Origin: Pandoraea aquatica
GTDB lineage: Bacteria > Pseudomonadota > Gammaproteobacteria > Burkholderiales > Burkholderiaceae
Length of the DNA: 64,000 bases
Direction of reading: 5' to 3'
Assembly: GCF_902459565.1 (NCBI RefSeq)
Contig: NZ_CABPSN010000009.1
Coordinates: 62,001 to 126,000 of the forward strand
Each line of letters opens with the position of its first letter. The first letter of the stretch is position 1. Below, in pieces: positions 44,301-52,415 of the stretch. The translations under genes and the position numbers were made by a program. The notes under the pieces are model-generated. The model searched no databases, was not told where the DNA came from, and saw only the letters and a program-made list of their open reading frames with translations.

Positions 44301-45759
44301 CGCCACCGGTGTCCGCGGACAGCGAAAGATCGTGCGCCAACGGGTCCGCCAGAGGATCGACACCCGCGAACACCGTCAGCGGTCTGCCTGCCTCCTCGTC
44401 GAACGTCGTCTGCGTGGCGTCGTGCGTCGTCGAGCCCCACGAGAACAGGGTGCGCACCGCCGAGCCGATGTACCCCATTGCGCGCGGCACCGTTTGCAGC
44501 ATGCCGCCATGACGCGCGGCGGCCGACGTTGTCATCTCGAGGGGCGGCTCCACATCGAACACGTCGTCGGCCACGGACGGGGCTATGGGAAGAATGGGCA
44601 CGATGTGCCGGGGCGGTATCAACGTTGGCGGCTCGAATCCGGCAAACTCGTCGCGCTGCCGCTTTTGCATCGCGACGCGCTCGTCCTTCGGCAACGACCA
44701 CAGCGCGATGTCCTTTCTCAGCGCCGCCAACTCACGCGTCAATACCCCGCGCTTTTCTTCGTTCGGCTCCGTCAACCGTCGATCCGATAATTCGAGCACC
44801 TGAATGCGCCGGTCGAGCTGACGACTTTCCGTCCCCGCTTTCATTGCCTGCTTCTGCGCAAGCAGCACCGCTTTACGTTGCCGCAACTCACGTTGCGCGA
44901 CGCTGACCGCCCCGTTGTCGAGCGCATCGCCCGTGCATTTGAGGTCCAGCATCCGACGGTCGTTGAGCTTCAGCCAATCGGCCGCGTCGTGATTCATCAC
45001 AGCGCGGCTTTCCTCTCGTGCAGCACGGACCGGCAGCGGATCGACGGAGGTCGGACGGAAGCCCCCGTACAGCCATGTAAGCGCCTCACGCGTGAGCGTA
45101 GCCACCGGTTTTTCCTGACCGACCTTCACAGGATCGAACTGTGCCTTCATCGCGCGTTCGGCGTTGAGCGCCCAATAGCGGACCGGTAGCGAACGCAGCA
45201 CCTCGTCCGGATCGGTGTGCGGCGACAAATTCAGTGCGCCTCGCACCGCCAGGACGATGCGGCCGAAGTCGAGCAATCGATGCTTGTCTGCGGACTCGAT
45301 TTCCTTCATCCACACGGTAAAGGCCGTCAGCGAGATCTCCGGGAAGATCGCGTGAAACATCGCCGCTTGCGTGGGATGACTGCGGTCGACATCCGCGAGC
45401 TTCGCCACGTCTTTCTGACAGACGCCCTGCGCGCGCAGCTCGTCCATGAACTGCCCGAAAGCCGCGTCGCGTGCCTGTTCGGCCGTTGGTCCCCAGCGGA
45501 GTAGCGCGGAAAAGGCACCGCCCAAAGCCAAGGCGCTGCCGATGATCGGAGCACCCGCCGTGCCGATGGCTGTCGCCGATCCCAACAGTGCCATCAGCGA
45601 CAACACATCTCGCCTGAATGTCTGCGCGAGATCCACGTCGGGTGCGCACGGACGTGTGCGCGCGGCATCGGTGCGCATGGTGCGGGAAGGACTGGCGTCG
45701 GCCGCAGACGAACGACACGTCGCCGTCAAGCCGGCGGTACTTTGCGAGATGTTGAGCAT
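38314..45759 (-). CDS. Giant LRR-NEL protein, IpaH-type E3 ubiquitin ligase effector candidate
   Basis: 2481 residues, no classical signal peptide. The C-terminal third is secure: leucine-rich repeats at about 1955-2138, then a NEL domain to the end, with the catalytic CEDR motif (Cys2283), VDEIEVFLAYQ and MRYFGVSGVT, as in IpaH/SspH/SlrP ligases that ubiquitinate host proteins after type III secretion. Upstream are: hydrophobic Gly-rich segments at 52-87, 491-515 and 1386-1421; a predicted coiled coil at 288-352; an acidic stretch near 596-625; about 900 residues of unassigned toxin-like sequence; and five tandem degenerate repeats at 1601-1932. IpaH proteins are usually 500-800 residues; long forms exist in Pseudomonas and relatives. 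It stands alone, with no type III genes visible. Host-directed activity is inference; the NEL call is strong. Confidence 0.88.
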   Translation of the reverse strand: MLNISQSTAGLTATCRSSAADASPSRTMRTDAARTRPCAPDVDLAQTFRRDVLSLMALLGSATAIGTAGAPIIGSALALGGAFSALLRWGPTAEQARDAAFGQFMDELRAQGVCQKDVAKLADVDRSHPTQAAMFHAIFPEISLTAFTVWMKEIESADKHRLLDFGRIVLAVRGALNLSPHTDPDEVLRSLPVRYWALNAERAMKAQFDPVKVGQEKPVATLTREALTWLYGGFRPTSVDPLPVRAAREESRAVMNHDAADWLKLNDRRMLDLKCTGDALDNGAVSVAQRELRQRKAVLLAQKQAMKAGTESRQLDRRIQVLELSDRRLTEPNEEKRGVLTRELAALRKDIALWSLPKDERVAMQKRQRDEFAGFEPPTLIPPRHIVPILPIAPSVADDVFDVEPPLEMTTSAAARHGGMLQTVPRAMGYIGSAVRTLFSWGSTTHDATQTTFDEEAGRPLTVFAGVDPLADPLAHDLSLSADTGGASTNPKLGLSASVFGLAATSGILYTGYEWMRPEGAPPSAGPGEGSNATATDPALTTSQQALIAKLADRLHAGDDGVWGSTLEAIAGVVSNAPDPHAPDVVERVAALLRHDFNEIAAIQEDEANDDADDFSEFDVPDVAPDHRRLRRSVDSSTTAQRLTQMRDVAAGDRADTETVIDIIDAVDQYRHSVSGDDEKRLFGALQSHWRSDPSLEWLARAPESEQKLWLHYVQKARDRFDKFAQAIHHAQPLDVVYVAFAQSGLQGDPASWTVTYPAPVEGISPPIIVQQRLIDACLSGDSRRDPETFEGFLNGQPVTAAQTALMRTLLRGQACRTTPQARFKAIESSIPSLQTPFATFLEGELHRDILEAKLKGHLTGGRDAWIQGLRLMQDAMHDAPDVEVGALRLAPPGMSEIPLLPWLVFARKDNKRKDADHCVVLYRPEEKAWSVFDNRQALYQYLDLPRLRKSLSREMEKPTPSSPATVTVNDDALRTLPQVALEAVAPRDRQALRKFLDSQSENPAHWKPEFLQFSPYDGARLPIRLEAWARRQLDRLATQLDPMTKVPGLPAQLADALALDQRFQAYEAEHLPPLREFTRRTESDKLTRGLRGVEGKSGDGLPDLGAVDADSVSILFNGQNMTVTDWVLEGYRHHGDGVFASTNNFQRDAQIVASDAAVAERLSTPDFKESLERNLRSTYAGDAYIAHLRQWLTSDDPTAETFRHLTQVAIRAKLQVTISMDTASGRLPPADAAWLNGLVGGLPGRVAVGDAFISELYVAGRRIPGVLVLSQRKRVGPDTVGKAPLRTDYVWLPEGPYGSELLPLTAYREGLHRTPYDDDLLGRVLTKDRKVVDDALRYGKGIGASQMHTVALNDFGSFGDQRLLDRIDETQESTTSRSEVVWEQVVKGVRLALLPVCIAPTGGAGIALCGVGTAALAGVDLMSAYENIQRGEIDAALLDVAFLWADALDIGAGLRIMDPRRLLAWAGKSHFANAADVTEVLNKVKGQRAAFDDLGHLRDTLATHGIDVGNVDPTPVRTGPVSGGVRYERDGRSYIRDGGRTFEVFSDNAWATIRVRDPQRANAPGIPVTFRDGRWQWDDAGLLGGGPTAAKRARTIDASSFLLDLGLAPRDVNVFLNAFVFPPGVAAMRRIEVAQEIHATGKVPGWAFNYVRASERGRVFGWTGQSPAEVLGKAGTVGDAQQSLYRSEFEFPKPEMWAWFDLEAVQGGKPMWAAAFARSYEGMFSAEEVLVAKGVFEDIGAARRYLNAFESLDTATRHRLVTDRMSGRTPSWAYPYIKPNDAWLLLSRDGLSAEQILVATGDFLSEADVHAYLGKFEFPLGALGAERRTWLAQRRLITGSTPREFAIYLREPISMEVSGAKMLANAGIFNTLKEAGDYLAQFRPLTRVSGKLSVDEAKQIALTRILEGAPPAWAFPMVEPENVLALFGPNRIPRGIESLSVLQHTSATLVLPDVMPHLKSLRIEGNVDLTLPKSLPSVERFVVKRAVVPREFRLPVMGRAITVVVDGTNANTLRIPYECQSLTMLGVDGNLSLRSFEIESMPEGAGAAEPSQLLSIEINNNPRLQQVDLPLDLPDLGTLNLARNDLTRLPLTGDHRLPSLMRLNLARNRIATLTDVPALPGLQTLTLTTNQFANIPHVVASWRSVVPTHSLFGRPLIVDMAGNPIPEQRILEWQQRPAVPNGAQVYFSMGNTFQIAARPLADAVSDWFDPAVQAMHRQLWEGFAKETNAPDFSQFLDRLRRTVNYESASFRSRARKFITELEADRSFREKIFPVSLCSTESCEDRVTYTFGQMKQAWLAHAVTKGVYDDDPKLFKATMLGLYRLHLLELIAREKVPTLAYVDEIEVFLAYQVKLRGALALPTDATEMRYFGVSGVTEADLKAAKERVLREEEKDFPKYLANSGPVQALLERRWPEEFAAARDQLTDSMDPDVFQQRVKDHLRDDGLDNDADALRGAGPGVLQTRTYEAYRPLIDRLLAMG
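39964..40959 (-). repeat. Five tandem degenerate protein repeats inside the NEL protein
   Basis: Encodes residues 1601-1932. Units begin at about 1601, 1671, 1730, 1797 and 1863 and are 59-70 residues long. Shared features are an opening hydrophobic (V/I/M)L-x3-G, a central (Y/F)L-x2-F(E/V)FP, and a G-x-P-x-WA(F/Y)-x-Y segment near the end. The repeats are protein-level only; the DNA is diverged, so they are old rather than recent duplications. Confidence 0.8.
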
Positions 45760-45874
45760 GAAACGGCGACCGTCGAAACTCCGAAGCGATCATTGTTTTC
45801 CGACAGCACACGCCTGGCTTCCATGATTCGTTTTTGCGCTCAGTACACGTTCGCCAACGTCGAGATTTGGTCTG

Positions 45875-45903
45875 AAAAAAAAAGCCCCCGGCGAACCGGG
45901 GGC
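45875..45903 (-). terminator. Intrinsic terminator of the ABC importer operon
   Basis: An 8-base stem GCCCCCGG / CCGGGGGC with loop CGAA at 45884-45903. On the minus strand it is followed by nine T (A tract at 45875-45883). It lies 54 bases after the stop of the ATPase gene. Confidence 0.93.
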
Positions 45904-45957
45904 TTCGTCTGCTACGTCGGCGTCGCGACCGTCAGGACGCGATGGCCTCGCAGGCAC

Positions 45958-46752
45958 TCAACTCAGCAGCAACGCATCGTCATCGAGTTGTTCGCCACGC
46001 GTGCGCTCGAACATCTGCAACAGGTCCGGCACGTCCAGTCCCTTACGGTCCTCGCCCGAGACATCGAGCACGACCTTGCCCTGATGCAGCATGACGGTCC
46101 GCTCGCCGTAGTCGAGTGCCTGACGCATGCTGTGCGTGACCATCATCGCCGTGAGCTTGCTCTCCTGCACGATGCGCGCCGTCAGTTCCAGCACGAACGC
46201 CGCCGTCTTTGGATCGAGTGCCGCCGTGTGCTCGTCGAGCAGCAGAATGCGCGACGGTTGCAGCGATGCCATCAACAGACTCACCGCCTGACGCTGACCG
46301 CCCGAGAGCAACCCGATACGGTCCGACAGACGATTCTCCAGTCCAAGGTTCAGCAAGCTCAGCTTCTCGCGGAAGCGCTCGCGCAACTCCTTGTTCAGGG
46401 CGATGCGAAAGCCCCGACGCTCGCCGCGCTTGACCGCCAGCGCCATGTTTTCCTCGATGGTCAACGCTTCGCACGTGCCCGCCATCGGATCCTGGAACAC
46501 ACGCGCCACCTGATTCGCGCGCTGAAACGCGGTCTTCTTCGTGACGTCGTTGCCATCGATGGAGATCGTGCCCGAATCCACCGACAGGTCACCGCTGATC
46601 GCGTTCAGGAAAGTCGACTTGCCCGCACCGTTCGAGCCGATCACGGTGACGAACTGGCCCGTCGGAATATCGAGCGACATGCCACGCAGCGCGCGATTTT
46701 CGATGGGCGTGCCCGGGTTGAAAGTGATCTTGAGGTCTTTTGCGCTCAGCAT
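45958..46752 (-). CDS. ABC importer ATP-binding protein (TrpZ/COG1101 type)
   Basis: 264 residues. Walker A GSNGAGKSTFLNAI, signature LLSGGQRQAVSLLMA, Walker B RILLLDEHTAALD, and a switch His in VTHSMRQAL. It forms an operon with a permease and a binding protein of the uncharacterised-substrate importer group (COG1101/4120/2984). Members include a tryptophan importer in streptococci; the ligand here is unknown. The gene starts two bases after the permease stop. Confidence 0.87.
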   Translation of the reverse strand: MLSAKDLKITFNPGTPIENRALRGMSLDIPTGQFVTVIGSNGAGKSTFLNAISGDLSVDSGTISIDGNDVTKKTAFQRANQVARVFQDPMAGTCEALTIEENMALAVKRGERRGFRIALNKELRERFREKLSLLNLGLENRLSDRIGLLSGGQRQAVSLLMASLQPSRILLLDEHTAALDPKTAAFVLELTARIVQESKLTAMMVTHSMRQALDYGERTVMLHQGKVVLDVSGEDRKGLDVPDLLQMFERTRGEQLDDDALLLS

Positions 46753-46754
46753 GA

Positions 46755-47663
46755 TCAGGCACCTCCGTTCTTGCGCGGGAACAGCTTGCGACGCGTTGCA
46801 GGCAGCACGAGTGCCACCGCCACGAGCAAGGCCGTCACCAGGTTGAGGTCCTGCGCCTTCAGACCGATGAAATCGCTATTCAGTGCGAGTGCGATGAAGA
46901 AGCGGTACAGCACGGCCCCGACGACCACCGCCAGCGTGGTGAGGATGAGGCGTCGCGCCGGCAGAATCGTCTCGCCGATGATCACCGCCGCCAGACCGAT
47001 CACGATGGTACCGATCCCCATCGAGATGTCCGCGCCGCCCTGCGACTGCGCAAACAACGCACCCGCGAGCGCCACGAGCGAGTTCGACAACGCCATGCCG
47101 GCGAGGATCTCGCGGCCGGTGTTCACGCCCTGCGCACGCGCCATGCGCGGATTCGCGCCGGTCGAGCGCATTGCGAGACCTTGCTGCGACGAGAAGAAGT
47201 AATCCAGACCGAGCTTCACCACGACCACGACCACCAGCAGCAACAGCGGACGCAGCACATAGTCCGGCAGCCAGTCCGGGGCGTTCTCCGGCAACAGCAT
47301 CGTGAAGACCGTCGGCGACGTGATCAGCGGCACGTTCGGTGCCCCCATCACACGCAGGTTGATCGAGTACAGCGCGATCATCATCAGAATACTGGCGAGC
47401 AGATCCATGATCTTCAGGCGCACGTTCAGCCAGCCGGTGATGAAGCCCGCCACCGCGCCGGCCACCATAGCGACGAGCGTTGCGACAAACGGATTGGCCC
47501 CGCCGGCGATCAGAATGGCCGCCGTTGCACCGCCAAGTGCAAAGCTGCCGTCTACGGTGAGGTCGGGGAAATTGAGGATGCGGAAGGAGATCAGCACCCC
47601 GAGCGCCACGAGGCTGAAGATCAGACCGATCTCCAAAGCGCCCATCATCGAGAAAAAGGACAT
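46755..47663 (-). CDS. ABC importer permease (COG4120 type)
   Basis: 302 residues and about eight to nine membrane helices, related to the branched-chain amino acid/ribose permease fold. Motifs include ISFRILNFPDLTVDGSFALGGA near the N-terminus and GLALNSDF-like loops near the end (FIALALNSDFIGLKAQDLN). The open frame begins at a TTG (47684), but the ATG at 47663 fits better with the first helix. It lies upstream of the ATPase gene. Confidence 0.85.
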   Translation of the reverse strand: MSFFSMMGALEIGLIFSLVALGVLISFRILNFPDLTVDGSFALGGATAAILIAGGANPFVATLVAMVAGAVAGFITGWLNVRLKIMDLLASILMMIALYSINLRVMGAPNVPLITSPTVFTMLLPENAPDWLPDYVLRPLLLLVVVVVVKLGLDYFFSSQQGLAMRSTGANPRMARAQGVNTGREILAGMALSNSLVALAGALFAQSQGGADISMGIGTIVIGLAAVIIGETILPARRLILTTLAVVVGAVLYRFFIALALNSDFIGLKAQDLNLVTALLVAVALVLPATRRKLFPRKNGGA

Positions 47664-47948
47664 GTTCGTAATTCCACTGCGCAAGACGGCCCATGCCGGG
47701 TCTCGGCATCGGCGCCCGCACGGCCGAGTCGGCCAGTTCAGGTCATAGCCGGTCGTTGTGCGACCGCGTTTCGGGGGGAGCCATCTCGCCCGTTCGATAG
47801 GAAAAGAGCGGCGGGGACAGATCGTGTCCGGACGCCGCCCTGTCGCTCGCCGATGCTGCGGGAGTTAGCCCACAGCATCGGTGTCACGCCTTCACCACCG
47901 CAGCGATAAACCGTCCGCAGAGGTGCGCGTGAGTCGCGGGTGAGTCGC

Positions 47949-48935
47949 TTACTGCTTGATGACCGTCTTGGCTTCCTTCACCAGATCGTCCGACAGCTTC
48001 ACGCCTTGCTTCTCGGCGGCTGCCGTGTTGACGAACAGTTCCAGATTCGAGCTGGTCTGCGAGGCGATCGCGCCCGGCTTCTCGCCCTTCAGGATACGGC
48101 CCACGACCTTGCCCGTCTGACGGCCGAGGTCATAGTAGTTGATGCCCAGTGCCGCAATGGCACCGCGCTTCACGCTGTCCGTGTCCGAAGCCACCAGCGG
48201 GATCTTGCGGTCGTTGGCGACCTTCACCAGCGACTCGTATGCCGACACGACGTTGTTGTCCGTGTTGGTATAGATCACGTCGACTTTGCCGACCAGGCTG
48301 TTCGCGGCCGAGCTGATGTCGACGGTGCGCGGTGCGGCGGCTTCGACCAGCGTCAGGCCAGCGGCCGGCAGCAGCTTCTTCAGTTCGTTGACGACCACGA
48401 CCGAGTTGGCTTCGCCCGGGTTGTACACCATGCCGACCTTCTTCGCGTTCGGCACGACACGCTTGATCAGCGCGACCTGCTTGTCCAGCGGCAGCTTGTC
48501 CGACACGCCGGTCACGTTGGTGCCCGAAGCATCCCAGCTCTTGACCAGTTGAGCCGCGACCGGATCGGTCACGCCCGAGTAGACGAGCGGCACCGACTTG
48601 GTGGCAGCGGCCACGGCCTGAGCCGTCGGCGTTGCAATGCCGATGATCGCGTCCGGCTTGTCGCCCACGAACTTGCGGGCGATCTGTGCTGCCGTGCCCG
48701 TGTTGCCCTGTGCGCTCTGGTATTCCCACTTGAGGTTCTTGCCGACCTCGTAACCTTCTGCCTTGAGTTCGTCGCGCGCGCCATCACGGATGGCGTCGAG
48801 TGCCGGGTGTTCCACGATCGCCACGACAGCAACCGACTTCGTCTCCGCCGCGAATGCCGCGCCGGTCGTCCCCAACAACGTTGCGGCCACCGCGCACAGC
48901 ACGGTGCGCTTGGCGTATTTGCCCATCGTCGACAT
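47949..48935 (-). CDS. ABC importer periplasmic binding protein (TrpX/COG2984 type)
   Basis: 328 residues. Signal peptide at about residues 7-30 (TVLCAVAATLLGTTGAAFA). The mature part is a type I periplasmic binding fold: VAVVAIVEHPALDAIRDG, PDAIIGIATPTAQAV, PLVYSGVTDPVAA, GMVYNPGEANSV. These match the COG2984 family, whose ligands include tryptophan and other small aromatic or unknown compounds. GGAGGAG precedes the ATG at 48935 and decides the start. The permease begins 285 bases further on, so a hairpin or internal promoter may lie between them. Confidence 0.87.
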   Translation of the reverse strand: MSTMGKYAKRTVLCAVAATLLGTTGAAFAAETKSVAVVAIVEHPALDAIRDGARDELKAEGYEVGKNLKWEYQSAQGNTGTAAQIARKFVGDKPDAIIGIATPTAQAVAAATKSVPLVYSGVTDPVAAQLVKSWDASGTNVTGVSDKLPLDKQVALIKRVVPNAKKVGMVYNPGEANSVVVVNELKKLLPAAGLTLVEAAAPRTVDISSAANSLVGKVDVIYTNTDNNVVSAYESLVKVANDRKIPLVASDTDSVKRGAIAALGINYYDLGRQTGKVVGRILKGEKPGAIASQTSSNLELFVNTAAAEKQGVKLSDDLVKEAKTVIKQ

Positions 48936-49418
48936 CAAAACTCCTCCAGGAATGCTTCTTGATAGGTGCGCCGTGCCCGGGTCTCGGCGGGCCTCTTTCG
49001 GATGCACACAAAGCGTGCACCTGCGCGTGGGGCACAGTCTACCCACATCCCCGGCAGCGAACAACGGTTGCCAACGCAACTTCCCGGGACGCCCGTGGAA
49101 CATCGGATTGCGCCCAAACGCTGGCATTTTTATGCGGCAATCGGAAAAAAATTAGTCGATTCGGTCGTGTGCAATTCGATGCACGCACGTTCGTGCGAGG
49201 CGTTCAATCCATGGGATTCACCGAATAGCGAAAGAATCCGGCGCATTTCATCCGCAATGTGCGTCGTTTGCACAATAAACGCGCAGCAGACGTCCCGCTT
49301 TTTAAGGCACGTCCGAGAGGAATTCGGAATGACGTTCGGGATTCCTGGGGAGGATGTGCGCCACACCGAAGCACCGCGCCGCTCCGCGCCCCGCCGACCG
49401 ATGTACCGACGGGTGGAA
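48936..49418. other. Spacer between importer operon and rlpA
   Basis: About 480 bases. The part nearest the importer holds its ribosome site and presumably its promoter. The AT-richer stretch at 49125-49270 (runs of A and T around AAAAAAATTAG) is a plausible promoter area. I see no convincing gene; an open frame on the minus strand at 49130-49525 overlaps rlpA out of frame and has no recognisable content. Confidence 0.5.
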
Positions 49419-50072
49419 TTACTGAGCGTTGCTTTGGGCGTTGCTCTGGGTGTTGTTCTGCGCGCTGTTGGCGTCGTCGAGGCCGAGGGCGGCGACTTCG
49501 CTGCGAGAGAGGCGGCGAATTTCAACCTTGGCGTGTCCGGCGCGAATGAAGTCGAGTTGCTTGGCTGCGCCGAAGGACAGATCGATGATGCGATTGCGGG
49601 TGTACGGCCCCCGGTCGTTGATCTTCACGACGACGGTCTTGTTATTGGCGATGTTGCGCACCAGCGCGAAGCTGCCCAGCGGCAATGTCGGATGTGCGGC
49701 GGTGGGTTCGTTCATGTCGAACGCTTCGCCGGTGGCGGTGCGGCGGCCGTGAAACTTCTTGCCGTACCACGATGCCATGCCCGACTGAAAGAATGTACCG
49801 GCGTCGGCACGCAGACGCGCTTCGCCATCGCGCTCGGGGGCATCGGGATCGCCGGGGTTGAGGCCCTCGTTGCGATACGACCGGCCCGGCCATTGCAGAT
49901 CGAAACTGGAGCCGACAGGTGCATTGGCTTCGCGCGCACGGGCGCGCGCGCCTGTCGCCGAAGTGGCGGCAGCCGTCTGGCTGGGGGGTTCGAGCGGCGT
50001 TGTGCAGGCTGTCAACGTCAGGGCGAGGGCGCAGCAGACCGCGAACCGTGTGAGCATGTCGCGTGTTCGCAT
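49419..50072 (-). CDS. rlpA: RlpA-like septal ring lipoprotein/lytic transglycosylase
   Basis: 217 residues. A lipoprotein signal ends in LTLTACTT with the lipobox Cys near residue 23. The double-psi beta-barrel carries SGMASWYGKKFHGRRTATGE and VKINDRGPYTRNRIIDLS, which contain the catalytic His and Asp of RlpA. It has no C-terminal SPOR domain; instead it ends in a short Asn/Gln/Ala/Ser repeat (QNNTQSNAQSNAQ), coded by a 12-base tandem repeat near 49422-49470. Start could also be an ATG at 50057 or 50090. RlpA cleaves denuded glycan strands in the periplasm. Confidence 0.88.
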   Translation of the reverse strand: MRTRDMLTRFAVCCALALTLTACTTPLEPPSQTAAATSATGARARAREANAPVGSSFDLQWPGRSYRNEGLNPGDPDAPERDGEARLRADAGTFFQSGMASWYGKKFHGRRTATGEAFDMNEPTAAHPTLPLGSFALVRNIANNKTVVVKINDRGPYTRNRIIDLSFGAAKQLDFIRAGHAKVEIRRLSRSEVAALGLDDANSAQNNTQSNAQSNAQ

Positions 50073-50365
50073 AGCCCGCAAGTCTAACACGCCGCAAAAT
50101 TCAACCTAGCAGCGAGCGTTCACTTACACGTTGAGACTTGTTTACAAAGCGTTACGCAGAATTAGGCGTTCACGTCCAATGCGCCTATTCCGAAAGCCTT
50201 TTCCGTTGAAAGGTGCAGGCCATGCGCACGGGCCTGTCACGCGTATTGCACAGCGCACCACGGGCGCACCACGCGACTAACGGGACAGCGCTGCGGGCGA
50301 CGACACGCGTGGCCGAATACAATAGACAAAAATTGCGTCCCCCGAATTGCGTCCCCGATAACCCA

Positions 50366-51022
50366 ATGAACGTCACCCTGATCCCTGTCACGCCCTTCCA
50401 GCAAAACTGCACCCTGCTCGTCTGCGACGCCACGAAGCGCGCTGCCGTGGTCGATCCCGGCGGCGACATCGACCGGATCGTGGGCGAGATCGAACGTCAG
50501 GGGGTGACACTCGAAAAGATTTTCCTGACGCACGGCCACCTCGACCATTGTGGCGGCTCGGGCGCACTGGCTGCCAAATACGACGTGCCCATCGAAGGTC
50601 CGCATCCGGACGACGCTTTCTGGATCGATCAGCTTGAGGCGCAAAGCGCGCGCTTCGGCTTTCCGGAGCCCGAGCCTTTCACGCCCGACCGCTGGCTGGG
50701 TGACGGCGACACCGTCACCTTCGGCGACGTCACGCTCGACGTCTTCCATTGCCCGGGCCACACGCCGGGTCACGTGGTGTTCTTCTCGAAGGACGAACGA
50801 CTGGCCAGCGTGGGCGACGTGCTGTTCGCCGGCTCCATCGGCCGCACCGACTTCCCGCGCGGCAACCATGCCGATCTGATCGCTTCGATTCGCGACAAGC
50901 TCTGGCCGCTGGGCGACGACGTCACGTTCATCCCGGGTCACGGCCCGGTGTCGACGTTCGGTCAGGAGCGCCAGACGAACCCGTATGTTGCCGATGCCGT
51001 GCTCGCCCGGAGCGCCTCATGA
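50366..51022 (+). CDS. Metallo-beta-lactamase-fold hydrolase (glyoxalase II-like)
   Basis: 218 residues. The metal motif [10 protein letters not shown] (HxHxDH) is at about residues 54-63, with further ligands in [25 protein letters not shown] and PGHGP. This is the YcbL-type small hydrolase group related to glyoxalase II. The natural substrate is not known. The frame is open upstream to 50213, but the ATG at 50366 starts the first beta strand. Its stop overlaps the next gene as ATGA. Confidence 0.88.
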   Translation: MNVTLIPVTPFQQNCTLLVCDATKRAAVVDPGGDIDRIVGEIERQGVTLEKIFLTHGHLDHCGGSGALAAKYDVPIEGPHPDDAFWIDQLEAQSARFGFPEPEPFTPDRWLGDGDTVTFGDVTLDVFHCPGHTPGHVVFFSKDERLASVGDVLFAGSIGRTDFPRGNHADLIASIRDKLWPLGDDVTFIPGHGPVSTFGQERQTNPYVADAVLARSAS

Positions 51023-51795
51023 GCGAGGCGATGTCCCGTACCCCGTCGCGCATCATCCCTGTGGACGAAGAGATTTTCGTCAGTACCGACGTCGAGGCCG
51101 ATGGTCCGATCCCGGGGCCGCATTCGATGCTGAGCTTCGCGTCGGCCGCGTACACGGCCGATAAGGAACTGATCGGCACGTTCAGCGCCAATCTCGAATG
51201 TCTCCCCGACGCGAAGGGACACCCGCTCACGATGAAGTGGTGGAAGACCGAGCCGGAAGCCTGGGCGGCATGTCGCGTGGCGCCGGAAGACCCGGCCAAG
51301 GCGCTCAAGGCCTATGTGAAGTGGGTGGAGAAGTTGCCCGGCAAGCCGGTATTCGTGGCGTATCCGGCGGGCTTCGATTTCACGTTCATGTTCTGGTACA
51401 TGATGCGCTTCGTCGGCCGTTGTCCATTCTCGTGGTCGGCACTGGACATCAAGACGCTCGCGTTTGCGATGACGGGCATGCCTTACCGCAAGTGCATCAA
51501 GCCGCGTCTGCCGCAGGTCTGGCTCGACCCGCTGCCACACACGCACGTGGCGCTGGACGACGCGTTGGAGCAAGGCGCGCTCTTCTGCAACATGCTCGCG
51601 GAGCTGCGTGAGCAGCAGAAAACGCTCGCCGAGTTACCCGGCTGGCGTGGCGCGGGTCTGACCGCGAATGCCGACGCCCCCGTGTTCGGTTCGGCCGCAG
51701 CGAAGGCGGCAGCGGAAGCCGAGGCAGCAGAATCCAACGACGACGCCGAATCCCCGGCTACCGGCCCGGGCAAGGACAGCCCGGCGCATCGCTGA
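51019..51795 (+). CDS. DEDD-type 3'-5' exonuclease-like protein
   Basis: 258 residues. [18 protein letters not shown] carries the first two acidic residues (DxE) of a DEDD exonuclease, and [14 protein letters not shown] holds a later Asp with an appropriately placed His. The centre has [20 protein letters not shown], where the third Asp lies. The last 50 residues are an Ala/Glu/Pro-rich tail that looks disordered. It overlaps the upstream hydrolase by four bases. Substrate (RNA or DNA) is unknown. Confidence 0.75.
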   Translation: MSEAMSRTPSRIIPVDEEIFVSTDVEADGPIPGPHSMLSFASAAYTADKELIGTFSANLECLPDAKGHPLTMKWWKTEPEAWAACRVAPEDPAKALKAYVKWVEKLPGKPVFVAYPAGFDFTFMFWYMMRFVGRCPFSWSALDIKTLAFAMTGMPYRKCIKPRLPQVWLDPLPHTHVALDDALEQGALFCNMLAELREQQKTLAELPGWRGAGLTANADAPVFGSAAAKAAAEAEAAESNDDAESPATGPGKDSPAHR

Positions 51796-51848
51796 CCGCA
51801 CCCGCGCCGGGCTGGCATCCCCCGCCTCCCTGCCGTTCCTTCGTTCGT

Positions 51849-52199
51849 TTACAGCACGCCGCTGACCAGCTCCGGCGGCCGTGCGATCACCGCCTTGTCG
51901 CCGTTCACGACGATGGGGCGCTGCAACAGCTTCGGATGCTTGGCCACCGCGGCCAGCAGCTTGTCGTCGCTCAGCGCCGTATCGGCCAGTCCCAGTTCCG
52001 CGAATTCCGTCTCGTTGCTGCGAATCATCTCGCGCACGGGCACGCCCAGCAACTGATGCAAACGCTTGAGTTCGGCGAGCGTCGGCGGCGTCTTCAGATA
52101 TTCGATGATTTGCAGGTCATGGCCCGCCGGGGAGCCTTCGACGAGGGCCAGCGCTTCGCGCGACTTCGAGCAGCGCGGGTTGTGATAGACGGTAATCAT
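51849..52199 (-). CDS. ArsC/Spx-family reductase (arsenate reductase-like)
   Basis: 116 residues. Thioredoxin-like fold with YHNPRCSKSREAL at the N-terminus, whose Cys is the catalytic thiol of glutaredoxin-linked ArsC, and RPIVVNGDKAVIARPPE with a conserved Arg. It resembles YfgD/ArsC. No ars operon is nearby, so a general thiol-reductase role cannot be excluded. The ATG at 52199 matches the family; an open frame continues to 52268. Confidence 0.85.
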   Translation of the reverse strand: MITVYHNPRCSKSREALALVEGSPAGHDLQIIEYLKTPPTLAELKRLHQLLGVPVREMIRSNETEFAELGLADTALSDDKLLAAVAKHPKLLQRPIVVNGDKAVIARPPELVSGVL

Positions 52200-52415
52200 G
52201 GTCACTCCAATGCGTTCAGAAAGCGTCCGGGGCGACGCTGCAACGTGCGGTGAACCGCAGCAGGTCACGCCTGGAACGTGCGCTCCGAGTATGCATGGTA
52301 TCGTCGGAAGCCGCTACTCAGGGACTTCGGACCGCGCAGCGCCGGTCCCGAAGTTAGCCCGATTCCTTTGCCTGATTCCCACACAGAATTCCCAGGACTT
52401 ACAGGAGAAGACGAC

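Noticed and set aside
49130-49525. Minus-strand open frame of 131 codons between the importer and rlpA
   Set aside because: It overlaps rlpA out of frame, has mixed composition and no ribosome site or recognisable domain.
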